Positions 1 to 8,371 of a stretch of 64,000 nt of DNA are shown here, piece by piece. Positions within the stretch are counted from its first letter, which is position 1, and every line of letters starts with the position of its first letter. This DNA is from Aurantiacibacter luteus. Its GTDB lineage: Bacteria > Pseudomonadota > Alphaproteobacteria > Sphingomonadales > Sphingomonadaceae. Both the position numbers and the translations under genes were made by a program. The DNA is taken from contig NZ_LBHB01000001.1 of the NCBI RefSeq assembly GCF_001010945.1, positions 434,001-498,000 of the forward strand, read 5' to 3'. The notes under the pieces were generated by a model. That model was given only the letters and a program-made list of their open reading frames with translations, was not told the origin of the DNA and searched no databases.

Positions 1-117
1 GTGGCGGTGGACGATATCTATGTCGACCTCGAACTCGCCAAAGGCGTGCGCGTGAAGGCGGTGAAGAGCACCATCGGCGACGTGATCGCACCCGGCGCCG
101 CGCCGGCCAACGACTGA
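1..117 (+). CDS. yajC: Preprotein translocase subunit YajC, C-terminal end (partial)
   Basis: Only the last 38 codons are present; the gene begins before the window. The readable end (VDLELAKGVRVKAVKSTIGD and a short Ala/Pro tail) resembles the C-terminus of YajC, where a soluble beta-rich tail follows one membrane helix. YajC is the small accessory subunit that associates with SecD and SecF at the inner-membrane translocon. The stop is 18 nt before secD, so yajC-secD-secF is probably one operon. Identity rests on this short tail plus position. Confidence 0.75.
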   Translation: MAVDDIYVDLELAKGVRVKAVKSTIGDVIAPGAAPAND

Positions 118-135
118 CCTGAGGGCTAATCGGCA

Positions 136-1734
136 ATGCTCGACTTCCCGCTCTGGCGCCGCATCATGCTGTGGGGCTTCACGCTCCTGCTGGCGATCGC
201 CGCGCTTCCCTCCATCGCCACGCTGGCGGGCAGCAACGCCTTCGAGGATTCGGGCATCCCCGAGATCAATCTCGGGCTCGACCTCGCCGGCGGCAGCCAC
301 ATCCTGCTCGAGGCGGACAGCCGCGAAGTCGCGACGCAGCGGCTCGAGACGCTGGAGGAATCGGTTCGCGACACGCTCGCCAATGCAGAGCCGCGGATCG
401 TGGTCGGCGACGTGTCGACCGCGGGCGGGCGCCTGTCGTTCATGCTGGAAAACCCCGCCGACGTGGACCGCGCGCGCGAGGAACTGCTGCCGCTGATCAA
501 CGGCGGGGGCACCGTGCGCGAGTGGGACATGACGATGGAGGACGGCAATCGCATGATCCTCTCGCCCACCGAGCAGGGGCTGGACGTGGCGGTGACCAAC
601 GCGATGGACGCCGCGACCGAAGTCGTGCGCCGCCGCATCGACGGCCTCGGCACGCGCGAGCCGACGATCATCCGCCAGGGCGACACCCGTATCGTCGTGC
701 AGGTGCCGGGCCTCGACGATCCGCAGGCGCTGAAGGACCTGCTGGGCCAGACGGCCAACCTCGAATTCAAGCTGGTCGATCCCAACGCGCTGCCTACCGA
801 CGTGGCGCAGGGCATCGCCAATCCGGGCAGCGAGATCCTGATCGGCGCGCCGGGCTCCGACTACGAAGGCCAGACCATCGCCGTGCGGCGACTGGGCGGC
901 ATTCGCGGCGACAGCCTGACCGAGGCCCAGCCGAGCAAGAACCCCCAGACCAACGAGGATATCGTCAACATCCGCTTCGACCAGCAAGGCGGGGCGCGGT
1001 TCTGCCAGCTGACGACGCAGAACGTGGGCAAGCCTTTCGCGATCATCCTCGACGACGAGGTTCTCTCCGCGCCCAACATCAACGAGCCGATCTGCGCGGG
1101 CAGCGCACAGATTTCCGGCGGCTTCACCAGCGACACCGCGCAGGCGCTGGCGATCCAGCTCAACTCCGGCGCGCTGCCGGTGCAGCTCTCGGTCATCGAG
1201 GAGCGCACCGTCGGTCCGGAACTCGGCCGCGATTCGATCATCAAGGGCGCCGTCGCGATGGGCGTGGGCACCGGCCTCGTCATCCTGCTGATGATCTTCT
1301 CCTACGGCCGCTTCGGCATCTACGCCACGGCGGCGCTGGTGCTGAACGTGCTGATGATCCTGGGCTTCATGGCGCTGATCAATTCCACCCTGACGTTGCC
1401 CGGCATCGCCGGATTCGTGCTGACGATCGGCGCGGCGGTGGACGCCAATGTGCTTATCAACGAGCGCATACGCGAGGAACGAAAGCGCGGGCGGCGCGTG
1501 GTCGCCGCGGTGGAGAACGGCTACAAGGAAGCCAGCCGCGCGATCTTCGATGCCAACATCACCAACTTCATCGCCGGTGCGCTCCTGCTGATCTTCGGCA
1601 GCGGGCCGGTGCGCGGCTTCGCGGTGGTGCTGATCATAGGCCTCGTCACCAGCGTGTTCACCGCCGTCACGCTCACCCGCATGTGGGTCGCCCGCTGGCT
1701 GAAGCGCGCGCGCCCGCAGGAACTGCACATCTAG
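136..1734 (+). CDS. secD: Protein translocase subunit SecD
   Basis: 532 aa, a normal SecD length. SecD works with SecF as a proton-motive-force-driven motor that pulls preproteins out of the SecYEG channel on the periplasmic side. One N-terminal membrane helix (about residues 10-30) is followed by the SecD signature GLDLAGGSHILLE, a large periplasmic domain, and a C-terminal five-helix RND-type membrane domain (about 370-520) containing TIGAAVDANVLINERIREE, the conserved D-x-N-V-L-I region. The ATG start follows yajC by 18 nt and secF begins 10 nt after the stop, so the genes are likely co-transcribed. Confidence 0.97.
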   Translation: MLDFPLWRRIMLWGFTLLLAIAALPSIATLAGSNAFEDSGIPEINLGLDLAGGSHILLEADSREVATQRLETLEESVRDTLANAEPRIVVGDVSTAGGRLSFMLENPADVDRAREELLPLINGGGTVREWDMTMEDGNRMILSPTEQGLDVAVTNAMDAATEVVRRRIDGLGTREPTIIRQGDTRIVVQVPGLDDPQALKDLLGQTANLEFKLVDPNALPTDVAQGIANPGSEILIGAPGSDYEGQTIAVRRLGGIRGDSLTEAQPSKNPQTNEDIVNIRFDQQGGARFCQLTTQNVGKPFAIILDDEVLSAPNINEPICAGSAQISGGFTSDTAQALAIQLNSGALPVQLSVIEERTVGPELGRDSIIKGAVAMGVGTGLVILLMIFSYGRFGIYATAALVLNVLMILGFMALINSTLTLPGIAGFVLTIGAAVDANVLINERIREERKRGRRVVAAVENGYKEASRAIFDANITNFIAGALLLIFGSGPVRGFAVVLIIGLVTSVFTAVTLTRMWVARWLKRARPQELHI

Positions 1735-1744
1735 GAACCGGACG

Positions 1745-2722
1745 ATGAAACTTCTGAAACTCGTCCCCGACGACACCAACATCCACTTCCTCAAGTGGCG
1801 AGTGCCCTTCTACGTCATTAGCTGCCTGCTGATCGCGGCGAGCTGGGCGCTCGTGCTGACCAAGGGCCTCAACTACGGCGTAGACTTTGCCGGCGGGCAG
1901 GAGGTGACGGGCACTTTCACGCAAGAGGCCGACGCCCCCGTGGCGGAGCTGCGCGAGACGCTGAGCGGTCTCGACTACGGCGAGCCCTCGATCCAGCGAT
2001 TCGGCGAGGCCAACCAGGTCTCGGTTCGTGTGCGCCTGCCCGCCGAGGTGGAGGATCAGCCCGGCGCCGCCACCCGCATCGGTGAGGAGATCATCGCCAC
2101 GATCGCCGCCGAGCATCCGGACTTCCGCGTCGATTCCAACAATACCGTCTCGGGCAAGGTATCGGGCGAGTTCCGTAACAAGGCGCTGCTGGCGCTGCTG
2201 GCGGCCATGATTGGCATCTCGATCTACATCTGGGTGCGCTTCGAGTGGCAGTTCGGCGTGGGCGGCCTGTTCGCGCTGTTCCACGACGTGTCGCTGACGC
2301 TGGGGATGTTCGCGCTGTTCCAGATGGAATTCTCGCTGCAGATCGTGGCCGCCATCCTGGCGATCATCGGCTACTCGCTGAACGACACCATCGTCGTCTA
2401 CGACCGCATCCGCGAGAACCTGAAGAAGTATCGCAAGATGCCGCTGCCCGAATTGCTCGACCTGTCGGTGAACGAGACGCTGGCGCGCACGGTGATGACC
2501 AGCCTGACGCTGCTGATCGCGCTGGTCCCGCTGCTGCTGTTCGGTCCGGCGAGCCTGTTCGGCCTGACCGCGGCGATCACGCTGGGCATCTTCGTGGGTA
2601 CCTACAGCTCGATCTACATGGCTGCGCCGATCCTGATCTGGCTGGGCGTGACGGGCGACAGCTTCATCCCGCAGGAAACGGTCGCCGACCGGCAGGAACG
2701 CAAGGCGCGCGGCGAGGTCTAG
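1745..2722 (+). CDS. secF: Protein translocase subunit SecF
   Basis: 325 aa, the membrane partner of SecD. The N-terminal helix is followed by GLNYGVDFAGGQEV, the SecF version of the GxDFxGG motif, a short periplasmic domain, and the membrane domain with ILAIIGYSLNDTIVVYDRIR, which carries the conserved SxNDTxVxxDRxRE signature. It is translated right after secD. The stop codon overlaps the convergent glycosyltransferase stop by a few bases, so transcription from both sides meets here without a visible terminator. Confidence 0.97.
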   Translation: MKLLKLVPDDTNIHFLKWRVPFYVISCLLIAASWALVLTKGLNYGVDFAGGQEVTGTFTQEADAPVAELRETLSGLDYGEPSIQRFGEANQVSVRVRLPAEVEDQPGAATRIGEEIIATIAAEHPDFRVDSNNTVSGKVSGEFRNKALLALLAAMIGISIYIWVRFEWQFGVGGLFALFHDVSLTLGMFALFQMEFSLQIVAAILAIIGYSLNDTIVVYDRIRENLKKYRKMPLPELLDLSVNETLARTVMTSLTLLIALVPLLLFGPASLFGLTAAITLGIFVGTYSSIYMAAPILIWLGVTGDSFIPQETVADRQERKARGEV

Positions 2723-3924
2723 GCCGGTTCCGGGGCGATCAGCCCTTCGTAATAGGCGGCCAATGCCGCGGCGTTGGCTTCCCAGCTGAACTGCGCGACG
2801 TTGGCAGCGACTTCTGCTGGCGCGTAATCGGCCAAGAAGAGCTCGCGGATGGCCATTTCGAAGTCGGCAGGATCGAAACCGGGATCGTAGGGTACGACGC
2901 GCCCCGCCGTCTCGCTGCGAACGAGTTCGCGCGCCCCGCCGACGTCGCTGATTACGACAGGCGTGCCGCAGGCGAGGGCTTCGACCCAGGCGTTGGCCAG
3001 CCCCTCGCTCGCCGAGTTGAGCGCCATCACGTCGCTCGCCGCGAGCACGACGGGGAGGGCGGCATGGTCGACGTTGCCGAGGAAATGCACGCGCTCTGTC
3101 AGGCGCAGACGCGCGACTTCGCTCTCAAGCATTGCGCGGTCGCGTCCTTGTCCCACCAGAACGAGATGCGTGCCCGGCATCCCCGCGAGCATGTCGATCA
3201 GCAGCGCCTGCCCCTTGCGCGGGATGAGCGCGCCGACACTCGCGATCAGTCGCTCGCCCGTGGCTATTCGCACGCCGAACTGCTCGGCCAGTTCGGCTCT
3301 CGCTTCGCCCCGGTCGCGCGGGTGGAACTGCGCCCGATCGAGTCCGGTGTAGTGAACGTGGATCTTGCCCTCAGGCAGCCCGATGGCGGCCATGTCGCGC
3401 TTCAGCGCCTCGCTCACCGCCAGCAGGCCGGTCGCCCGCTCGCCGGCCGTCTGCATCTGTCGCCGGGAAGACGCGAGGTGCCCCCAATGCGAGATATCCG
3501 CCCCACGCGCCTTGATGCTGAGCGGCAGACCGAGCGCGTCGGCGATCCGGGCCGCCGCCGGACCGTCGGGATAGAAGAACTGCGCGTCGACCAGGTCGAA
3601 CGGCTTTTTCGCGTGCAGCCTCTTTGCCAAGGGCAGTACGGTGCGGGCGATCAGCCACGGATTGATAGGGCCGCCGATCCTTGGGATAAGCGGAAAGCGC
3701 GGGCGATAGACGGTCACGCCGCTTTCGACCCCGTCCACCGCCGCCTCGGCCAGCGCACGGTATCGTCCCGGCGCAAGGGGCGGCACGCCGATGGGATTAA
3801 TTAGCGTCACCTCCCAGTCGCCCCGCGTCGCCAGCGCCTCCATTTGCCGCGCGACGAAGGTGCCGAAGCGCGGCATGTGCGCGTTCGGATAGAGCGTGGC
3901 GAGCGAGAGGACGCGGCGCACCAT
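2719..3924 (-). CDS. Glycosyltransferase family 4-type (GT-B fold)
   Basis: 401 aa from the ATG at 3924; the open frame continues upstream, but that part is the antisense shadow of the next gene and does not look like protein. The N-terminal half has PRFGTFVARQMEALATRG, typical of exported-polysaccharide and teichuronic-acid-type transferases. The C-terminal half has the GT4 donor-binding pattern: SVGALIPRKGQALLID, VLVGQGRDRAMLE, and SASEGLANAWVEALACGTPVV with the conserved glutamates. It likely adds a nucleotide-activated sugar to a glycan or lipid carrier at the cytoplasmic membrane face. Acceptor and sugar cannot be read from sequence. It lies 14 nt downstream of the XRE regulator gene on the same strand and may be co-transcribed with it. 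Confidence 0.85.
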   Translation of the reverse strand: MVRRVLSLATLYPNAHMPRFGTFVARQMEALATRGDWEVTLINPIGVPPLAPGRYRALAEAAVDGVESGVTVYRPRFPLIPRIGGPINPWLIARTVLPLAKRLHAKKPFDLVDAQFFYPDGPAAARIADALGLPLSIKARGADISHWGHLASSRRQMQTAGERATGLLAVSEALKRDMAAIGLPEGKIHVHYTGLDRAQFHPRDRGEARAELAEQFGVRIATGERLIASVGALIPRKGQALLIDMLAGMPGTHLVLVGQGRDRAMLESEVARLRLTERVHFLGNVDHAALPVVLAASDVMALNSASEGLANAWVEALACGTPVVISDVGGARELVRSETAGRVVPYDPGFDPADFEMAIRELFLADYAPAEVAANVAQFSWEANAAALAAYYEGLIAPEPA

Positions 3925-3938
3925 GTTCGCCCTAGCGG

Positions 3939-4511
3939 TCAGAGCCGCCGCACCAGCATTACCGCCACGGCAAGCCACGCCGGGCTGTCGAGCACGATCT
4001 GCCGCTGGCCTATGCCGGGCGGCAGCAGGCCCACGAGATTGCCTTGCCGGTCGATTAGTCGCCCGAAGGCGAACCGTCCGCCCGAGCGCGGGGCGAGCAC
4101 GTCGCGGTTGACGAGGCTTGCTGCATCCTCCGGCGCGACCTGCCGCATCCACAGTTGGTCGCCGCTGCGGTACTCGCCCTGGCCGGTTTCGATTTGCAGG
4201 CAAACGAGCGCGTCGCCATCGAGCAGCTCGGTCGGCAGGATGGCATCGCGGGGCTTGGACAGGCTCTCCGCCCCGCTGTCGGTCAGACGCGCGATGACCT
4301 GCGCTTGCCGGCCGCCCTCGGTCTTCACCAGCGTTTGCGGATCGACACCCAGCGCTTCGCCGATGCGGTTCATCCACACCAGCGAGAGATTGCGCATCCC
4401 GGTTTCCAGCCGCCCGATGGTCTGCGCCGTGGTCGGCGGTGAGCAGGCGGCGGCGACCTCTGCCAGCGTCATGCCCTTCTGCTTGCGGATGTCGCGGATG
4501 CGATTGATCAT
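3939..4511 (-). CDS. XRE-family transcriptional regulator
   Basis: 190 aa from the ATG at 4511; an upstream in-frame start would add 22 residues overlapping the operator-like palindrome, so it is less likely. The N-terminal 60 residues form a Cro/C1-type helix-turn-helix (IRDIRKQKGMTLAEVAAACS, then TIGRLETGMRNLS). The C-terminal about 120 residues contain DGDALVCLQIETG and SGDQLWMRQV, which recall the effector part of S24/LexA-like repressors, but no catalytic Ser-Lys pair is visible. It is divergent from the DUF6456 gene and shares an intergenic space containing a long palindrome, suggesting autoregulation. The ligand or signal is unknown. Confidence 0.85.
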   Translation of the reverse strand: MINRIRDIRKQKGMTLAEVAAACSPPTTAQTIGRLETGMRNLSLVWMNRIGEALGVDPQTLVKTEGGRQAQVIARLTDSGAESLSKPRDAILPTELLDGDALVCLQIETGQGEYRSGDQLWMRQVAPEDAASLVNRDVLAPRSGGRFAFGRLIDRQGNLVGLLPPGIGQRQIVLDSPAWLAVAVMLVRRL

Positions 4512-4532
4512 GGTCGGCCTCGGTTTAACCGG

Positions 4533-4565
4533 ATTGGTTGCAGAAACCGCTTTCCTACAACCGAT
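4533..4565. promoter_or_regulatory. 33-bp imperfect palindrome, probable operator for the XRE regulator
   Basis: The left arm ATTGGTTGCAGAAA mirrors the right arm TTTCCTACAACCGAT around a CCGC centre, with one mismatch, one G-T-type difference and one bulged base. It sits 22 nt upstream of the XRE start and 48 nt upstream of the divergent DUF6456 start, where a dimeric repressor would cover both promoters. The symmetry is seen directly; its use as the operator for this regulator is inferred from position. Confidence 0.6.
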
Positions 4566-4612
4566 TCGCTTTTGCAAGGGGCCGCATCGTCAACAGCGCC
4601 CGAGGCCGATCC

Positions 4613-5089
4613 ATGCAGCACCGCGAACTCGTCGAACGCCAGCTCACGCCAGAGGGACCGAGGCGCAGCGGCGGGGTGGAGAAGCGCAGTCGCAGCGTGA
4701 CGGTCAACGTGGCGGAAAGCCCGCTGGGCTGGCTGCACGCCCACGGCCACCTCGACGCGCGGCTCTACGACGCGGGCGAGCGCCTGCGCGCCGACTACGA
4801 ACGCGCGCAGCTGCCCCAGAGCGTGACGATGCGGTGGGATCCGGTGCGCATCAAGGGCACGGGCGAGCGCGGGCTCAACCCCAGCGAACGCCAGATCGCC
4901 GCGCGCCAGCGGTTCGACGGCGCGATGAAGCAGGCCGGACGAGGACTGGAGGACGTGCTGTGGCGCGTCGTTTGCGCGGGCGAGACGCTGCCGGTGGCGG
5001 AAAAGGCGTTGGCCTGGCCCGCGCGCAGCGGCAAGCTGGTGCTGCGCCTCGCGCTCGACCGCGTGGCGGACTTCTACCGGATCAGCTGA
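4613..5089 (+). CDS. DUF6456 domain-containing protein
   Basis: 158 aa from the ATG at 4613. The core VAESPLGWLHAHGHLDARLY, followed by AGERLRADYERAQLPQSVTMRW, matches the DUF6456 family of alphaproteobacteria, whose molecular function is unknown. The C-terminus (LRLALDRVADFYRIS) is the usual family end. It is divergent from the XRE regulator, so the two may be co-controlled through the palindrome between them. It converges with the acidic protein gene: the sequence TCAGCTGA at 5082-5089 supplies a stop codon to each strand. Confidence 0.8.
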   Translation: MQHRELVERQLTPEGPRRSGGVEKRSRSVTVNVAESPLGWLHAHGHLDARLYDAGERLRADYERAQLPQSVTMRWDPVRIKGTGERGLNPSERQIAARQRFDGAMKQAGRGLEDVLWRVVCAGETLPVAEKALAWPARSGKLVLRLALDRVADFYRIS

Positions 5090-6356
5090 ACAGGCCGCGC
5101 AGCCATGCGAGGAAGCGGCCGGGCCGGGCCTCGGCCGCGGGCTGGCGCACCTCGCGCATCGGCGGGGCGGCCTCCGCCTGACGCTCCTGCGCGAGCCGCG
5201 CGCGGAGGGAATTCTGGCGACCCTGCGGCTGGCTGGCGACGGCGACGCGCGGGCGCGGCTCTGCCCGCATGAAGGCGGTGCCGTCGATCTCCGGTTCGTC
5301 GAAATGCGCGATTTGCATCGCTGCCGCCGGTTCCGGCCGGAGTTCGGGCTGCGCTGCCGGTTCGACTGCCGTCGCCGGGGATTCATGGACGACCGGCGGT
5401 AGCGGCACGGGTGCGGCGGCGCTCGGTTCGTCCGGTTCCTCGGCCAGCCACGCGTCGAGGTCGAAATCGTCCTCGTCCTTGGGGCGGTTGGGGTTGAGCT
5501 CGTCGAAGCGGGCCGGGCGCGGCTGGGGGTCGGCTTGCGGCTCGAGATTGAGCGGTGGTTCTTCCACCGGCGCCACGTCGCGATAGTCCATGATTCGCGC
5601 GTCGAGCGGGATGGGCGCTTCGGGGGCTGGCTCGATCGCGACGGGCTGCGGCTCGGGTTCGGGCTCGGGCTGCGGGGCGGGGGCCGAGGCTTCCGGCTCC
5701 GGCTCGAAGGCAGGCGGCTCCGGCTCGCTGGCCGGCGCTTCGAAGACCTGCTCGGCCGGTGCGAAGTCCTGCTCGGCTTCGGGCCAGTCGCCTGCGACGG
5801 GTGCGTCCTCGCCCAGTTCTGCATCCGACAGCATCGGCAGAGACGGGAAGATGCGCTTGGACAGGTCCATGCCGTCGTCGATCGCCTCGGACGGCAGCGG
5901 CGCGCCGATGCCAAGGTCGCCGAAGCCGGGGGCGGAGGCGCCGTAGATGTCCTCGTCGTCGAGGTCCGCGCCGAAATATTCGTCGATCGGGATTGCGGTG
6001 CTCTTGCGCCGGGTGAGCGAGAGGACGGCCTCGGTATCGACCACCGGATCGTCGTCTTCGGTGTTTTCACCCTCGTCGTCGGGGGAGCCCATCTCTTCCG
6101 GCTCGTCGTCGTCGTCGTACATGGGCACCAGGCCCAGCACCATCGCTGGACGCGGGGCGCGTTCGATCTCGTCGCTCACCAGCGTGGCGGCGCCTTCGTG
6201 GAATAGCGCGTGGGCCGCCTCGAGTTCCTCGGGATCGAGGACGAGCACCGGCTTCTTCTTGAGCTTCTTCGGCCCGCCGAGCCCCGCCAGGCTGCCGTAG
6301 CCGAAGGGATCGGGCGCGCTGTCGTCACGCAGGGCAGAGGAGGAGGCAGGCGCCAT
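5082..6356 (-). CDS. Acidic, Pro/Glu-rich, mostly disordered protein of unknown function
   Basis: 424 aa from the ATG at 6356; a TTG ten codons upstream is an alternative start. Not recognised as a named family. A short N-terminal block (KKLKKKPVLVLDPEELEAAH) is followed by a long region of Asp/Glu stretches and EPEP-type repeats (PEPEPEPQP), then a basic stretch and the terminal sequence RFLAWLRGLFS. That end looks like an amphipathic helix of the kind used for peripheral membrane attachment. No signal peptide or membrane segment. A CtrA-like half-site pair lies 50 nt upstream. The composition suggests a scaffold or envelope-associated regulator, but this is only inference. Confidence 0.7.
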   Translation of the reverse strand: MAPASSSALRDDSAPDPFGYGSLAGLGGPKKLKKKPVLVLDPEELEAAHALFHEGAATLVSDEIERAPRPAMVLGLVPMYDDDDEPEEMGSPDDEGENTEDDDPVVDTEAVLSLTRRKSTAIPIDEYFGADLDDEDIYGASAPGFGDLGIGAPLPSEAIDDGMDLSKRIFPSLPMLSDAELGEDAPVAGDWPEAEQDFAPAEQVFEAPASEPEPPAFEPEPEASAPAPQPEPEPEPQPVAIEPAPEAPIPLDARIMDYRDVAPVEEPPLNLEPQADPQPRPARFDELNPNRPKDEDDFDLDAWLAEEPDEPSAAAPVPLPPVVHESPATAVEPAAQPELRPEPAAAMQIAHFDEPEIDGTAFMRAEPRPRVAVASQPQGRQNSLRARLAQERQAEAAPPMREVRQPAAEARPGRFLAWLRGLFS

Positions 6357-6405
6357 GGAAAGAGGTTTTGCCGCCGTTTGGTGCAATCGACGTGAGCAAA
6401 CCTGG

Positions 6406-6420
6406 TAAACGCGTGCTTAA
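6406..6420 (-). promoter_or_regulatory. CtrA-like half-site pair (TTAA-N7-TTTA)
   Basis: Read on the minus strand the site is TTAAGCACGCGTTTA, one base away from the alphaproteobacterial CtrA consensus TTAA-N7-TTAA. It lies about 50 nt upstream of the acidic-protein gene on that strand. The match is by eye only; in GC-rich DNA such AT-rich half-site pairs are uncommon but can occur by chance. Confidence 0.3.
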
Positions 6421-6434
6421 CCCCTTGGCGGCGG

Positions 6435-8255
6435 TCAGCCCTCGACCCGTTCGGCAAGGTCCAGCCAGCGTTCCTCGGCCGCATCCTTCTCCTCGCGCGC
6501 CAGCTCCAGCGACTTCGAGATGCGTTCGAACCTGGCGTTGTCGGCGGTGTAGAGGTCGGGATCGGCGAGCGCGCTTTCGCCCTTCGCGATCAGTACCTCG
6601 AGTTCCTCGATGCGCGCGGGCAGCAGCTCGTAGTCGCGCTGGTCCTTGTAGGAGAGCTTGCTGCTCGGCGGGGATGGGGGCGGGGGAGGCGCGGACGACG
6701 CGTGTCTGGCGGACTCGCCCTCGGCCTTCCCCGCTTGTGGCTGTGAGGCTGTGCGCCGCCGGGCCATCCAGTCCTCGTAGCCGCCCGCCACCACGTCCAC
6801 TTTGCCGCTGCCGTCGAGGCCCAGCGTGACCGTGACCGTGCGGTCGAGGAAGTCGCGATCGTGGCTGACGATCAGCACCGTGCCTTCGTAATCGGCGATG
6901 ACCTCCTGCAACAGGTCAAGCGTTTCGAGGTCGAGGTCGTTGGTCGGCTCGTCCAGCACCAGCAGGTTGGAAACGCGGGCGAATTCGCGCGCCAGCAGCA
7001 GGCGGCTGCGCTCTCCGCCGGAAAAAGTGCCGATCTTGGCATCGACCAGCGAGGGATCGAACAGGAAGTCCTTGAGATAGGCCTGCACGTGCTTGCGCGT
7101 GCCGCGCACGTCGATCCAGTCGCCCCCCTCGGCCAGGACCTGGCGCACGGTCTTTCCCGGCTCCATCAGGGCGCGCTGCTGGTCTATGCTGACGCCCGAG
7201 AGCGTGCGCGCGTGGGTAACACTGCCGCTGTCGGGCTCGATTTCCTTCGTCAGCATCTTGAGCAGCGTGGTCTTGCCCGCGCCGTTCGCGCCAACGATGC
7301 CGATGCGGTCGCCGCGCTGGATGCGCAGGCTGAACGGCTTGATGACCTGCCGCTCGCCGTAGGTTTTTGAAATCTCCTCGGCCACGATGACGGACTTCGA
7401 CTTGAATTCCTCGTCGCTTTTCAGGCTGAGCTTGGCGGTGCCGGCGGGATTGATCATGGCGGCGCGGGCGGCGCGCATGTCCCACAGCTTTTCCAGGCGC
7501 CCCATGTTGCGCTTGCGCCGCGCGGTGACGCCGCGTTCCAGCCAGTGCGCCTCGATCTTCAGCCGTGCGTCGAGCTTCTCCGCCGCGCGCGCCTCTTCGG
7601 CGTAGACCTGCTCTTCCCATGCCTCGTAGCCGCCGAAGCCGACTTCCTTGCGCCGCAATGCGCCGCGGTCGAGCCACAGCGTCGCGCGGGTCAGCCGCTT
7701 GAGGAAGGTACGGTCGTGGCTGATGGCGATGAAAGCGCCCTTGTAGCGGTCGAGCCAGCTTTCCAGCCAGTCGATCGCGCCAAGATCGAGGTGGTTGGTC
7801 GGCTCGTCCATCAGCAGGAGGTCGGGCTCCAGCGCGAGCGCGCGGGCGATGGCGGCGCGGCGGCGCTCGCCCCCGCTGGCGGTGGCCGCCTCGGTCGTCA
7901 TGTCGATGCCGAGCTGCCCGGCGATGGACTCTACCGCGTGCTCGGCGGGCGGACGCTCTCCGGCAAGCGCGAAGTCCATCAGCGTGGCGTGGCCGGAGAA
8001 GTCGGGCTCTTGGTCGAGCAGGACGATGGCGGCGTGCGGCTTCACCTTGCGCTGGCCGCGGTCGGGCTCGATCTCGCCCATGATCGTGCGGAACAGCGTG
8101 GTCTTGCCCACGCCGTTGCGACCGATCAGCGCCAGCCTGTCGCGCGGGCCGATGTGCAGGTCCATCCCACTGCCTGAGGCGGGATCGCCGAACAGCCAGC
8201 GGCCGCCCTGTTGCAGGCCGATGCCTTCGAGGCTGAGGATGGGCGGTTCGGCCAT
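6435..8255 (-). CDS. ABC-F family ATPase, Uup-like
   Basis: 606 aa from the ATG at 8255. Two ABC domains lie in tandem with no membrane segments, the ABC-F layout. Domain 1 has Walker A GRNGVGKTT and signature SGGERRRAAIARAL; domain 2 has Walker A GANGAGKTT, signature FSGGERSRLLLAREF and Walker B LLVLDEPTNDLD. The linker between them and a charged C-terminal coiled coil (about 530-606, with YELLPARIEELEVLI) are typical of the Uup branch. ABC-F proteins act on ribosomes; Uup-type members are linked to ribosome function and DNA-transposon excision phenotypes. Assignment to Uup rather than another ABC-F branch rests on the coiled-coil tail. Confidence 0.9.
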   Translation of the reverse strand: MAEPPILSLEGIGLQQGGRWLFGDPASGSGMDLHIGPRDRLALIGRNGVGKTTLFRTIMGEIEPDRGQRKVKPHAAIVLLDQEPDFSGHATLMDFALAGERPPAEHAVESIAGQLGIDMTTEAATASGGERRRAAIARALALEPDLLLMDEPTNHLDLGAIDWLESWLDRYKGAFIAISHDRTFLKRLTRATLWLDRGALRRKEVGFGGYEAWEEQVYAEEARAAEKLDARLKIEAHWLERGVTARRKRNMGRLEKLWDMRAARAAMINPAGTAKLSLKSDEEFKSKSVIVAEEISKTYGERQVIKPFSLRIQRGDRIGIVGANGAGKTTLLKMLTKEIEPDSGSVTHARTLSGVSIDQQRALMEPGKTVRQVLAEGGDWIDVRGTRKHVQAYLKDFLFDPSLVDAKIGTFSGGERSRLLLAREFARVSNLLVLDEPTNDLDLETLDLLQEVIADYEGTVLIVSHDRDFLDRTVTVTLGLDGSGKVDVVAGGYEDWMARRRTASQPQAGKAEGESARHASSAPPPPPSPPSSKLSYKDQRDYELLPARIEELEVLIAKGESALADPDLYTADNARFERISKSLELAREEKDAAEERWLDLAERVEG

Positions 8256-8371
8256 GACGGGCGGGCAAGTAGAGGCGGGGCCGCGATAGCGCAAGGAACG
8301 GGAGCATTCACTCGCGCGTAATGGCGGCGGCGGCAGGTCGTCCGCCGGTTCACCTTTCAGGAGTTTGCCCG

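Noticed and set aside
3925-4377. N-terminal extension of the glycosyltransferase
   Set aside because: The 151 extra residues are Arg/Ala/Pro-rich shadow of the XRE gene on the same strand in a different frame and match no glycosyltransferase domain.
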